Assembly: GCA_964410665.1 (NCBI GenBank)
Contig: CAYPIE010000073.1
Location: forward strand, 1-29,434
Source: CAYPIE01 sp964410665
GTDB lineage: Bacteria; Planctomycetota; Planctomycetia; Gemmatales; Gemmataceae
Direction: 5' to 3'
DNA: 29,434 nt
Below are positions 1-8,234 of the stretch, one piece after another (the stretch's first letter is position 1; the number at the start of each line of letters is the position of its first letter). Both the position numbers and the translations under genes were made by a program. Below the pieces are notes generated by a model. The model was not told where the DNA came from. It saw only the letters and a program-made list of their open reading frames with translations, and did no database searches.

Positions 1-135
1 GCAATCGCCTCTGCCTCTTTCCCCGCATCGCAATCGCCTCTGCCTCTTTCCCCGCGTCGCAATCGCCTCGGCCTCTTCCAGACTTCCCGCAATCGCTTCT
101 GCCTCTTCGGCACCGCAATCGCCTCTGTCTCTCAA
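1..135 (-). repeat. Degenerate ~29-bp tandem repeat 3' of the PVC cytochrome gene
   Basis: Five consecutive units begin at 1, 30, 59, 89 and 115, each opening (plus strand) with GCAATCGC and continuing with a CTCTGCCTCTT-like core. Units 1 and 2 are both 29 bp and differ at one base; unit 3 is 30 bp, unit 4 is 26 bp, and unit 5 decays into unique sequence near 135. Read on the minus strand, the sense of the gene that ends at 203, the core is AAAGAGGCAGAGGCGATTGC. The period is not a multiple of three, so the array does not encode a repeated peptide. The array touches the window edge and may continue outside. A closely related array lies at 29310-29402. Confidence 0.85.
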
Positions 136-141
136 GGCGAG

Positions 142-161
142 CCCCGGACTCACGTCCGGGG
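142..161 (-). terminator. GC-rich hairpin with GUGA (GNRA) loop, possible terminator
   Basis: A perfect 8-bp inverted repeat, CCCCGGAC / GTCCGGGG, encloses a 4-nt loop. Transcribed from the minus strand, the sense of the gene ending at 203, the loop is GUGA, a GNRA tetraloop; from the plus strand it would be UCAC. It starts about 40 nt after the stop codon and has no U-tract, so it is not a classical intrinsic terminator. It could act as a transcript 3' end, an RNA-stability element or a dispersed REP-like palindrome. Confidence 0.45.
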
Positions 162-202
162 TGCTGACTTCTCGGAACCGCTTCGGTCTTAACGCCCGCC
201 GA

Positions 203-3200
203 TCACTTCTGAAACATCGGGCTGTTGCGATCATTGCGCGAGAGTAGGTAAGCCATCAGGTCGAGGACTTCCTGCTCGTCGAGCGTATCGAGTAGGTTCT
301 TCGGCATCATCGACACCTTCGAGGTGGTCATCTCCTCAATCTTGCGGCGGTTGATGTTTACGATGGCGTTGGGATCGAGCATGTTGGTGTTGATCATGAT
401 GCCATCGCCAGACAGGTTGACGATACGTCCACTCAGGAAGCGGCCATCGAAGGTGGCGACATTCACCGCCGCATACTGATCGCTGATTTCCTTGCTGGGA
501 TGGATAATCGATTCGAGCAGGTCCTTGGGACTGAACCGACCGGCGACTCCGGTCAGATCTGGACCACTGGCACCACCTTCATTGCCATAGCGGTGACACG
601 CATAGCATTGGGCCGCGGCGAACATCTGCCGGCCGTTGTCGAAGTCACGCTGTTGCAGACCCTTCTGCAGCAGCGGTGCCAAATCTTCCATGGTCCATTG
701 CCGCACGATCGGCCGCGGCTTGACCACGACCGATTTTGTGTCGGGCTTGGCCTCCAGAATCGGCTTGAGCCGCTCTTTAGTACCAGCGTCCAAAAGAGTC
801 ACGGCTTCGGCCTTGATGTTGTTGATGAAACCTCCGAAGCTGGCCCCGCCGGTGTAGTTGCCTGCCTTGATAAACCAGCGGAAATACTGCTGCCGGAGTT
901 CGGGCGTCCAGCCGGCCTTGAGATTGCGTAGGGCCAGGACGTAGTCAAGTTCTTCTTCTTGAGTCAGAGCGGCTTCGAGCAACGGTATGGTCTTGGTAGC
1001 TGCCGTCGGAGCCTGCAAGTAGACCAGCAGCTTGGACAGCTCCGCATTGAGCTCACGTCCCTTGGCCGGATACAGCGGGTCGAGGCGGGCAATCACTGCT
1101 TTGGCCTGCTCGGCTGCGGGTTCACCCAGGCGAGCGAAGGTCAGCCCGTAGGCACGCAGGAGGGCTAGCTGATGGGCAAAACTCAACGAATTCCAATCGA
1201 TGGCATTGAGCCGGGCCAGCATCTTCGATTGATACTTGGCCTCCCCAACCCGGGCCAGGGCGATCATCGCCTCGATCGAGGCCAGTGGGTTGGTCTCGTT
1301 GACGGCCCGCTCGGCCCAGGTAGAGGCCGGCTGGTGCTCGATGGCCACGCGAGCGGCGAAGCGCAGATAGCGATCCTCGTGCCCCAAATAGGGCCAGGCG
1401 GCGGCGACAGCCCCGGGATCCTGGCGACCATGGAATGCCTCAAGCTTGCGGCGCAGGGCCCGTAAGGGGTTGTCGGTATTCGTAGGTTTGCTCGGCGAGG
1501 TTGGTTCACTGCCCGTGTAACGGACCCGATACAGTCCGGAGGTGACCCGGCGACCGCCGATCGCGAAGTACATCGCTCCATCAACTGGATTGATCACAAT
1601 GTCGGTCAACGGCAGAGGCGTGCCATTGATAAACTCCTCAAACTCCGCTGTGTAGCCTGCCCCTTGTGGTTTCAGATGCACAGCATAGAGTTTGCCGTAA
1701 CTCCAGTCGCACAGGTACAGAGCGTCCTGGTACTTGTGCGGGAACTTGGTGCCATAGCCGAAACACACCCCAGTAGGCGAACCAGGCCCAATATTGACGA
1801 CAGCGGGCAAACTATCGGGGTAGTAATCCGGCCACTTGCCCGTTCCGGAACGCCAGCCGAACTCACTGCCACTGGTGGCCAAACAAACCCGCGTCGGTCG
1901 GTACCAAGGAGTGTTCATATCCCATTCCATGTCCGCATCATATGTGAATAGATCGCCCGCACGATTGAACGCGGCGTCATATTCGTTGCGGTAACCATTG
2001 GAATAGAGTTCCCAGGTCTTGCCTTGCGGGTCAACCTTGGCAATCCAGCCGCCGGGAGCCAGTCGCCCCCGAGCATGCCCTTTGGCATCCCACATCCGCG
2101 GCAACAGTTGATCTTCTTGCCACACCTGGGGCACCCGCGAGCGGGTAAACTCGGTGGGCTGGGTATGGTTGCCGGCCAGAACAAACAACGACTGACCATC
2201 GGGTGCCAGAAGCACGGCATGCGGTCCATGCTCTCCGCCGCCGTTGAGCTTACGCAACAACTTGACCGTATCGAGTCGGTCATCCTGGTCGGTATCGAGC
2301 ACCCGATACAAACCCGAGGCATACTTCCGGCCACGATTGACCACCACATACAGCGAATCAAAGGCCCAGAGCAGCCCCTGAGCTTCGCCGAGTGGAACAT
2401 CAATCGCTTCCACCTGTGTTTCACTGACGCCAGCGATGCCGGGCGGGGTAATGCGGAACAGGCCACCATACTGGTCTGAAGCAATCAAGCGTCCCTTGGG
2501 GTCAACACACATGCTTACCCAGGAGCCCTGGGAATCCTCGGGGACTGTGTGGATCAGCTCGATCTGGAAATCTTTCTTGACGATGAGTTTGGAAAGCGGG
2601 GTGGCGGTTGGCTTACGCTGGGCCACCGCCGCGGTCAGGGTCTTGGCAGTGATTGGTTGCCAGGGGCCTTTACCCGCTGGGGCAATGACGTGGGCCCGGT
2701 CCCAGTCGCTTGCATCGAACGAGTTAGTCTGCCAGCCTTTGACCCGTTCCCCGTGAACCTGCCAGCTTGCATCACTGACCACGTGAAAGGGCTCGATAGC
2801 CACTGTCGCCAGGTCCAGCTGCAGCAATAAGCCGGCGGGGCCTGCATCATTTTTCGCGCGAACCGCGATCACATTGCGGCCACCCTTGAGTTGAGGTTTG
2901 ATGTCGACAAAAACGGGTGTTTCCCAGCTGTCACTTTTGACGACTTGCTTGCCGTTGACAAACACAGCCATGTGATTGTCGGCCGTCGCATAAAGCCTCG
3001 CCCCAGAAAGGCGACCACGCAGGCTAAACTCCTTGCGAAAATAGACCGTCTGGTTGCTGCTTGGTTGCCCGTCGGCCCAGATCCATTGTGGGGTGGATTG
3101 GCCTGAATCCTCGGCGACTGCGGGCCAGAAAAACACGGTGCCAAGCAGAATCAGAGCCGCCATACCGCTGGCGAGCCCTACGGCGGAGAGGAAGCGTCGA

Positions 3201-3205
3201 TGCAT
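203..3205 (-). CDS. PVC-type secreted beta-propeller protein with C-terminal c-type cytochrome domain
   Basis: A protein of 1,000 residues. A signal peptide covers about residues 1-31 (hydrophobic core MAALILLGTVFF, then AVA-ED). Next is a galactose-binding/rhamnosidase-N-like beta-sandwich (about 38-190), then a six-bladed-propeller region resembling the PVC 'membrane-bound dehydrogenase' family (about 205-560), a helical HEAT-like segment (about 590-830), and a heme-binding domain of the Pirellula/Verrucomicrobium type (about 855-990). The heme motif CYACH is at 867-871, and Met966 or Met967 (SMMPKN) is a candidate distal ligand. Such proteins are abundant in planctomycetes and thought to act as periplasmic electron-transfer or sugar-oxidation enzymes; the substrate is unknown. 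The gene is alone on its strand and divergent from the trmJ-like gene. The start at 3205 gives a good signal peptide, though no strong Shine-Dalgarno is visible. Confidence 0.93.
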   Translation of the reverse strand: MHRRFLSAVGLASGMAALILLGTVFFWPAVAEDSGQSTPQWIWADGQPSSNQTVYFRKEFSLRGRLSGARLYATADNHMAVFVNGKQVVKSDSWETPVFVDIKPQLKGGRNVIAVRAKNDAGPAGLLLQLDLATVAIEPFHVVSDASWQVHGERVKGWQTNSFDASDWDRAHVIAPAGKGPWQPITAKTLTAAVAQRKPTATPLSKLIVKKDFQIELIHTVPEDSQGSWVSMCVDPKGRLIASDQYGGLFRITPPGIAGVSETQVEAIDVPLGEAQGLLWAFDSLYVVVNRGRKYASGLYRVLDTDQDDRLDTVKLLRKLNGGGEHGPHAVLLAPDGQSLFVLAGNHTQPTEFTRSRVPQVWQEDQLLPRMWDAKGHARGRLAPGGWIAKVDPQGKTWELYSNGYRNEYDAAFNRAGDLFTYDADMEWDMNTPWYRPTRVCLATSGSEFGWRSGTGKWPDYYPDSLPAVVNIGPGSPTGVCFGYGTKFPHKYQDALYLCDWSYGKLYAVHLKPQGAGYTAEFEEFINGTPLPLTDIVINPVDGAMYFAIGGRRVTSGLYRVRYTGSEPTSPSKPTNTDNPLRALRRKLEAFHGRQDPGAVAAAWPYLGHEDRYLRFAARVAIEHQPASTWAERAVNETNPLASIEAMIALARVGEAKYQSKMLARLNAIDWNSLSFAHQLALLRAYGLTFARLGEPAAEQAKAVIARLDPLYPAKGRELNAELSKLLVYLQAPTAATKTIPLLEAALTQEEELDYVLALRNLKAGWTPELRQQYFRWFIKAGNYTGGASFGGFINNIKAEAVTLLDAGTKERLKPILEAKPDTKSVVVKPRPIVRQWTMEDLAPLLQKGLQQRDFDNGRQMFAAAQCYACHRYGNEGGASGPDLTGVAGRFSPKDLLESIIHPSKEISDQYAAVNVATFDGRFLSGRIVNLSGDGIMINTNMLDPNAIVNINRRKIEEMTTSKVSMMPKNLLDTLDEQEVLDLMAYLLSRNDRNSPMFQK

Positions 3206-3251
3206 CTACAAAACTCCAAACAAGCAATTATCGATAAAAATGCCCAGCCGC

Positions 3252-3270
3252 TAGGACAGGTGTTATCCTA
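3252..3270. promoter_or_regulatory. Imperfect palindrome in divergent promoter region
   Basis: TAGGA and TCCTA arms are separated by 9 nt, with a further A/T match inside, in the 260-nt gap between the divergent PVC cytochrome (start 3205) and trmJ-like gene (start 3466). It lies about 50 nt upstream of the cytochrome start codon. It could be an operator; nothing ties it to a known regulator. Confidence 0.2.
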
Positions 3271-3465
3271 ACCGGTCACTGACGGTGATGCCACTCGAAC
3301 CCCGTGTACTGAGTCGAGCGAACCTTGCGAAAAAACCGTCATCTCGGGGTCATTCTTGCTAAACTTTCACTCATCACCCTCTGCTCGCGTTGAGCGGGGG
3401 GGCTCTGATCGCCGTGTGGAGAAGCCAAAACGACACCGACGCCACCCAGTTCGTATGTTGCCAGG

Positions 3466-4224
3466 ATGGCACGGGTCCGTATCGTCCTGGTTCGCACGCA
3501 TTATCCCGGCAACCTGGGCTCGATTGCCCGGGTGATGCGGAACTTTGGCCTGTCGGAGCTCGTCTTGGTGGATCCGATCGCCGACCCAGCCAGCCGCGAG
3601 GCCCGACGATTGTCGACGCATGGCGAGGCCATTCTGGAACGGGCGCGGATTGTGCCCGAACTTGGCCTGGCCGTGGCCGACTGTGCGCGGGTGCTGGCGA
3701 CCTCCGCACTCGTGGCTGGTCGCCTGCGTACCTATGTCAGTGGATTTCCCGAACAGGTGTTGCCTGGGTTGCTTCGCGCGGCCGCAGCGGCACCGGTGGC
3801 CCTGGTGTTCGGCCCCGAACCGAGTGGACTTAGTAATGCTGAGATTGCCCGCTGTCATCACCTGTTGCATATTCCAACCGACCCAGCTTACACGGCTTTA
3901 AATCTTGCTCAGGCGGTGACGATTTGCCTGTATGAGTTACATCGCAGTGCACATAGCCGCCAGGGAGCTCTGAACCAGCTTCCACATCGCAGTGCCCCGT
4001 TTGACCATCAAGAACGGATGTTCGCGGCCTTGCGCGAAGGACTGACCGCCATCCACTTTCTGTATGGGCCGAAGGCGGACACTTTGATGGCGAGTCTTCG
4101 CCATCTGCTTGGGCGGTCGCAACTGTCGGCGATGGAGGTGAACCTACTCTTTGGTCTGGCGCGGCAACTGAACTGGGTCGCCCAACAGTTGCCCCCCAAG
4201 GATGCATCCGACGCGGCCCGCTAG
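3466..4224 (+). CDS. trmJ: TrmJ-like tRNA 2'-O-methyltransferase (SpoU/SPOUT family)
   Basis: A protein of 252 residues, close to the usual length of TrmJ (about 245). The SPOUT trefoil-knot fold is indicated by the N-terminal motif HYPGNLGSIARVMRNFG (12-28), the S-adenosylmethionine-site motif VFGPEPSGLSN (114-124) and the third motif LNLAQAV (145-151). Family members methylate the 2'-OH of residue 32 in the tRNA anticodon loop using S-adenosylmethionine. The start at 3466 gives MARVRIVLVR, the expected first beta strand, although the Shine-Dalgarno is weak. The C-terminal half (from about 180) is the helical extension used for dimerisation and tRNA binding in TrmJ. The stop codon overlaps that of the convergent permease gene. 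Assignment to TrmJ rather than another SpoU member rests on motif pattern and length. Confidence 0.9.
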   Translation: MARVRIVLVRTHYPGNLGSIARVMRNFGLSELVLVDPIADPASREARRLSTHGEAILERARIVPELGLAVADCARVLATSALVAGRLRTYVSGFPEQVLPGLLRAAAAAPVALVFGPEPSGLSNAEIARCHHLLHIPTDPAYTALNLAQAVTICLYELHRSAHSRQGALNQLPHRSAPFDHQERMFAALREGLTAIHFLYGPKADTLMASLRHLLGRSQLSAMEVNLLFGLARQLNWVAQQLPPKDASDAAR

Positions 4225-5606
4225 CGATGTGGACCAACCACGGCAGATTCTTCCTCCGCATCCATGTGCACCGTCTTCTCAGGATCGGACTGCTGGCGGG
4301 CGATTTGGTGGATGCGTTCGCGGGTTCGTTGTTCGCTCAAGCCACGCTCGGTTCCCATGAGGTTGCCCCAGGGACGCAATTCCTCGACCTGGAGGCACAC
4401 TGCCTTGATGCAAGCCATCAGTGGCATTGCCAGAAACAGCCCGGTTGTGCCCCAAACCAGGTCCCAGAACAGACAGGCAAGAATCACGGTCGTGGCGTTA
4501 AGGTCCATACTGCGCCCCATAACCAGGGGCACAATCACATAGCCCTCGATCGTGACGATCACCGTGTACAGAATCAGGATCAACACAGCGATCATTGGGG
4601 TCGTGTACAGGAAGGCATCGATTAAGGGAGGGATCCCCGCGGCAATGGTCCCCAGATACGGGACATAGGTCAGAATCATGGTCAGGATGGCCCAGGTCCA
4701 AGCCTGACGTAAGCCGAGCGCATGATAAATACCGCCCAAAACCAACCCCAGGCCAATGTTGACCAAGGTCCGCCAAAGGATGTAGTTGCGGACGGCGAAG
4801 ACCATCTCGTCGAGCGCTCCCGCCACCTGGCCCTGGGCTTCAATGGTCCGGCCGAACGCCTCCTTGACCCGGTCCGAGAGCATTTTGGCTTCAAAGAGCA
4901 AAAACAGGGTAATGAATAGGATCAACACTGCCTGCCAGAACCAGGCCAAGGCCAGATTGGAAACATCGAGCAGGGCGTTGGTAACGTAGTCCCCGTCGAG
5001 TGTTTTCCGGACGTAAGAGAATAGTTGCGAGTCTTGGGCGTTTAACGGCAGCATCTCCTCAGGAATCGTCACCGGGCTGGCCAATTGCAGCTGGGTCCGA
5101 ATTCGATTGTAGAGTTTCTTCTGCCCCTCGACGTCGTTGGGTCCAGGCAAGTCCTGCACGATACTGGGTACCGCCACGGCCATGCCGACAAATAGCACGG
5201 CATTGAGAAACACCAGGCCACTCAGCGACGTGACACAGGCAATAAACCGAGGAAAACGCAACACCCGAACCAGCCAGCGGGTAAACGGCCAGAGCAAGAT
5301 CGCGAGTAGCCCAGCGATGACAAAGGGTACGAAAATGGTCTTGCCCAGGTGCAGGGCGACAATCACGCCCAAAAGCGCTACCATGTTCAAGCCAAGTCGC
5401 GTCGCGCTGGGAAGGTTCAAAGGCACCAACGATGGAACTCCCGGGGTGCGATTCGCGGTGGTGGTGTCAAACGCGGAGTTGGCTGGGGAACGCCTCGCAG
5501 AGGGGATTGGCCCCCAAAACCGATCAATTGGGGGCAGTTTACCACGCTCTCTGCGGACTGACCAGACGCGAATGGCTTGGTCAGCCACTCCGATCGGGAT
5601 AGACAT
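4221..5606 (-). CDS. AI-2E family (PerM/UPF0118) transporter
   Basis: A polytopic membrane protein of 461 residues from the ATG at 5606. Hydrophobic segments begin about residue 74; the family signatures YVPYLGTIAAGIPP (from about 314) and EGYVIVPLVMG (354-364) are in the second half, followed by a charged cytoplasmic tail of about 50 residues. Homologues have been linked to AI-2 export or Na+/H+ antiport, so the substrate cannot be read from sequence. The start is uncertain: the first 60 or so residues are not conserved-looking. A TTG/GTG pair at about 5429/5426, preceded by GGGAG, or the ATG at 5384 would give the usual length near 370-390. The gene is divergent from the epimerase at 5671 and its stop lies inside the CTAG shared with the trmJ-like gene. 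Confidence 0.85.
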   Translation of the reverse strand: MSIPIGVADQAIRVWSVRRERGKLPPIDRFWGPIPSARRSPANSAFDTTTANRTPGVPSLVPLNLPSATRLGLNMVALLGVIVALHLGKTIFVPFVIAGLLAILLWPFTRWLVRVLRFPRFIACVTSLSGLVFLNAVLFVGMAVAVPSIVQDLPGPNDVEGQKKLYNRIRTQLQLASPVTIPEEMLPLNAQDSQLFSYVRKTLDGDYVTNALLDVSNLALAWFWQAVLILFITLFLLFEAKMLSDRVKEAFGRTIEAQGQVAGALDEMVFAVRNYILWRTLVNIGLGLVLGGIYHALGLRQAWTWAILTMILTYVPYLGTIAAGIPPLIDAFLYTTPMIAVLILILYTVIVTIEGYVIVPLVMGRSMDLNATTVILACLFWDLVWGTTGLFLAMPLMACIKAVCLQVEELRPWGNLMGTERGLSEQRTRERIHQIARQQSDPEKTVHMDAEEESAVVGPHR

Positions 5607-5670
5607 CGCAAGATTACCCCAGGTACAACCAACCGTCATACCTCTCGAATTCCTGTAGGAGTACCGACGC

Positions 5671-6654
5671 GTGCAAGGTCGCAGAAATGAGCTTTGTCTG
5701 GTCACCGGCGGAGCCGGCTTCATCGGTTCCCATTTGGTCGAGGCCCTCCAACAGACGGGTTACTCCGTTCGTGTGCTCGATGACTTCAGCACTGGTTTGG
5801 AGGAGAATTTGCAGGGGCTGTGTCCCGAAGAGGAGATCGTCCGAGGGTCGTTGACCGATCCCCAAGTGGTCCACAAGGCGATGCAGGGAGTCAACGTCGT
5901 GTATCATCTGGGGGCGCTGGCTTCGGTAGCCCGCAGTGTCGAGAACCCGTTGGCCACCCATGCCGCCTGTACTACCGGCACCTTGCATGTCCTCGATGCA
6001 GCGCGGCTTGCCGGAGTCCGTCGCGTGGTCTACGCCGCCAGCTCGAGTGCCTATGGCGGTGCCTCCGGGCAAGCAGGGCAACGCGAAGACCAGCCGGTGG
6101 CGGCCCGGTCGCCCTATGCCGCCGCCAAACTGGCGGGAGAACTGTATATGGAAGCCTTTGCCGCCACGTATGGTCTGGAGACGGTCCGCTTACGGTTTTT
6201 CAACATCTTCGGTCCCCGTCAGCGTGCTGATAGCCCCTACTCCGGAGTGATCGCGCTGTTTATCGCAGCGCTGAGCGAAGGGCGGACTCCCCTCATCCAC
6301 GGCGATGGACAACAATCGCGGGACTTTACTTATGTGGCCAACGCCGTACAGGCTTTGATGAAGGCCGCCAACGCCCCCAACGTGTCCGGGAAGGTTTACA
6401 ATGTCGGCACGGGCCGGAGCATCACGGTGCTGGAACTGGTTGCAACGCTCAACCGCCTGCTCGGAACAGCCTTGGTCCCTGAGCATGGGCCGGCACGCGC
6501 GGGCGATGTCCGCTACTCATGTGCGGACATTCAGCGAACCGAACAGGATCTCAACTACAAGCCCAGCGTAAGTTTCGAACAGGGCTTAGGGACGACTCTC
6601 CAGTGGTATCAGCGTTTGCAAGCGAAGCCCGCCTCACTCCGACAATCGGCGTGA
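5671..6654 (+). CDS. NAD-dependent epimerase/dehydratase (extended SDR, UDP-glucose 4-epimerase type)
   Basis: A protein of 327 residues. The Rossmann nucleotide-binding motif TGGAGFIG is at 12-19, the catalytic YxxxK is Tyr149-Lys153 (SPYAAAK), with the active-site serine segment SSS at 124-126 and the substrate-loop motif RFFNIFGPRQ at 175-184. This is the layout of extended short-chain dehydrogenases acting on nucleotide sugars, such as UDP-glucose or UDP-N-acetylglucosamine 4-epimerases of the WbpP/Gne type. It probably supplies a sugar for envelope polysaccharide or glycoprotein, but the exact substrate cannot be told from motifs. The GTG start at 5671 is supported by AGGAG at 5657-5661, 9 nt upstream. 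No glycosyltransferase neighbours it. Confidence 0.92.
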   Translation: MQGRRNELCLVTGGAGFIGSHLVEALQQTGYSVRVLDDFSTGLEENLQGLCPEEEIVRGSLTDPQVVHKAMQGVNVVYHLGALASVARSVENPLATHAACTTGTLHVLDAARLAGVRRVVYAASSSAYGGASGQAGQREDQPVAARSPYAAAKLAGELYMEAFAATYGLETVRLRFFNIFGPRQRADSPYSGVIALFIAALSEGRTPLIHGDGQQSRDFTYVANAVQALMKAANAPNVSGKVYNVGTGRSITVLELVATLNRLLGTALVPEHGPARAGDVRYSCADIQRTEQDLNYKPSVSFEQGLGTTLQWYQRLQAKPASLRQSA

Positions 6655-6677
6655 GCCGTAAGGGGAGCAAGCGGCCT

Positions 6678-6723
6678 GGTTGGCTCGACTGAGCGGCCAA
6701 CCTAGTCGGCCGCGATCGAGCCA
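6678..6723. terminator. Two mutually exclusive hairpins between convergent genes
   Basis: Hairpin A pairs GGTTGGC (6678-6684) with GCCAACC (6696-6702). Hairpin B pairs TGGCTCGA (6681-6688) with TCGAGCCA (6716-6723) and contains an inner GCGGCC/GGCCGC stem (6693-6698 with 6708-6713). They share bases and cannot form together. The element fills the 90-nt gap between the stops of the epimerase and TPR genes, so a bidirectional terminator is the simplest reading. There is no U-tract. Confidence 0.45.
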
Positions 6724-6744
6724 GACGGGCTGCCGCTGCTGGGA

Positions 6745-7584
6745 TCATGGTGACTTGGGCTGCCGCAGTTTAAGGTGGAGGTGTGCAATATCCCACATAT
6801 AATCGGGAATTGGTCGTTGGTCAGCTTCGCGCAGCGCTTTCAGGGCCTGATTGGGTCGGTTTTCGGCCTCGTGATGGAGGCCGATATAGAGATAGGCATA
6901 AAATTCACGTCGGTTTTTCTCATTGGCGGGATATTTTGGATCGCGGGCGACCTGTAAAACGCGCTCGGGAGTACTGCGACCCTGGATCATGGCATAAATT
7001 TCCATCATAGGGATGCGCTGATCCGGTCCCACTTTGAGCAAGCGTTGCCGTGCTTTGCGGACGCCATCGAGGCGCGCCGTACACAAGTAATGCCAAAACG
7101 CATTTTCCACATCATTCCCAAACACGGCTTCACCCGCTTTGAATTGCCGAGCGCCATCGGCATAACGCTTGGCGTAGTAGCAAGCGATGCCGTACCGCCA
7201 GTGTTGCTTATAGGCCTCGGGTTTGACTTGGAGATAGGCTTCAAAGTCTTCAAGGGCTTTGGCAAGGTCACCGACTTTGAGGTAAGCATCCCCCCGGCGA
7301 TCACGAGCCAGTGCCAAGTTCGGCTCTCGCTTTAAGCATTTGGTATAAGCCTGAATCGCCTTGGCATGTTGCCGCAAGCCGCTGAGCGCTTCGCCATGCA
7401 GAAAGTGGGCTTTGCCGCGTTGTGGGTTCTGTTCGATCGCTCGACGCGCCGCCTTTAGGGCAGCGCGGGCATCTTTGCGTGCCAGGGCACGCTCGGCTTG
7501 GCCAATCCAGTCGGTCGAAGTGTCCTGGCTCCAGCCGCACGTCGCGGAGCCTGCAAGCAAGAAAACCAAAAGACCGGTTCGCAT
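6745..7584 (-). CDS. Secreted tetratricopeptide-repeat protein
   Basis: A protein of 279 residues from the ATG at 7584, chosen because GGGAG lies 8 nt upstream and the product then begins with a clear signal peptide (MRTGLLVFLLAGSATCGWSQ). The open frame extends further upstream but without signal-like sequence. At least three TPR units follow (about residues 25-130), with typical small-residue positions such as AERALARKDARAALKAARRA and GDAYLKVGDLAKALEDFEAY. The second half is also helical and NlpI-like in spacing. TPRs mediate protein contacts; the partner is unknown. The Cys in ATCGWS is not in a canonical lipobox, so a soluble periplasmic or outer-membrane-associated location is more likely than a lipoprotein. 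It is convergent with the epimerase. Confidence 0.85.
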   Translation of the reverse strand: MRTGLLVFLLAGSATCGWSQDTSTDWIGQAERALARKDARAALKAARRAIEQNPQRGKAHFLHGEALSGLRQHAKAIQAYTKCLKREPNLALARDRRGDAYLKVGDLAKALEDFEAYLQVKPEAYKQHWRYGIACYYAKRYADGARQFKAGEAVFGNDVENAFWHYLCTARLDGVRKARQRLLKVGPDQRIPMMEIYAMIQGRSTPERVLQVARDPKYPANEKNRREFYAYLYIGLHHEAENRPNQALKALREADQRPIPDYMWDIAHLHLKLRQPKSP

Positions 7585-7702
7585 GATCATCGCTCCCACA
7601 GCACACTCAGGGCTTGGTAGGTCCCATCGGCGCGATGATAGCGGGCAACCACGGGGTTCGACAAGCAGATCGAGCGAGGAGTGTCGAAAAAAACAGACCG
7701 GC

Positions 7703-7981
7703 TTAGCGGGGAAGGATAGGTTCCCAGCGCGACATGGCCACGAATAATTCAATCGAGGGAGCAATCACCGCGGCATCAAACCAGCGTGTCAGGACATCCA
7801 AATCGGTTTGCTGACGTACCGCGGCGAGAATATCGCTGGGAACCTGACCACGGAAGCGAAGTTGTAGCACTCGCACCAAGGTGTCGCGTCGGGCTTCCCG
7901 TAGTCCTGCCGCTAAGCCTTCGGCCCAGCCTTCGGCATGGACTTCGGACCCCCAGGTCTGGGCAAACGCTTGTTGATCCAT
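7703..7981 (-). CDS. Short protein resembling the C-terminal part of Rpn/PD-(D/E)XK-type proteins
   Basis: A protein of 92 residues from the ATG at 7981, which has GGGAG 6 nt upstream; an ATG two codons earlier abuts the same GGGAG. The sequence has an EGWAEGLAAGLREARR-type helix, then LRFRGQVPSDILAAVRQQTDLDVL and RWFDAA, a pattern I associate with the C-terminal tails of planctomycete Rpn/YhgA-like and DUF4351-type putative nucleases. The N-terminal PD-(D/E)XK nuclease domain, normally about 200 residues, is missing, and the 247 nt upstream show no frame-shifted remnant of it. It may be a stand-alone regulator or oligomerisation fragment, or a decayed gene with a re-used start. A run of seven A (7687-7693, plus strand) lies just after the stop and would give a U-tract in the transcript. 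Confidence 0.6.
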   Translation of the reverse strand: MDQQAFAQTWGSEVHAEGWAEGLAAGLREARRDTLVRVLQLRFRGQVPSDILAAVRQQTDLDVLTRWFDAAVIAPSIELFVAMSRWEPILPR

Positions 7982-8234
7982 GGCCATCTCCCGAACGTCG
8001 CGACGCTTCTGTCGAGGCTCCGCGACCGGATACCTCGGAGGCCGTCAAGTGGAATGGAGAAGTGGAGTGGTCTGCAGTCCAAGGGGAGAAGACCCCAACG
8101 GATGCCACCATAGGCCAGAGCAGAATGACGATGGACCCGTGCAATGCCTGCGACAAGGGAAATTTACAAACCTGGCATCACTGCGGGGTGGCCTGCCAGC
8201 AACCGGCCAGCCTCCCACCCGTCATGAGCGTATC

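Noticed and set aside
1..135. The repeat array considered as a CRISPR array or as CsrA-binding decoys
   Set aside because: Units are directly abutting with no spacers and there are no cas genes, so not CRISPR. GGA is present in some units but not all, and no hairpin presents it in a loop, so a CsrA sponge is unsupported.
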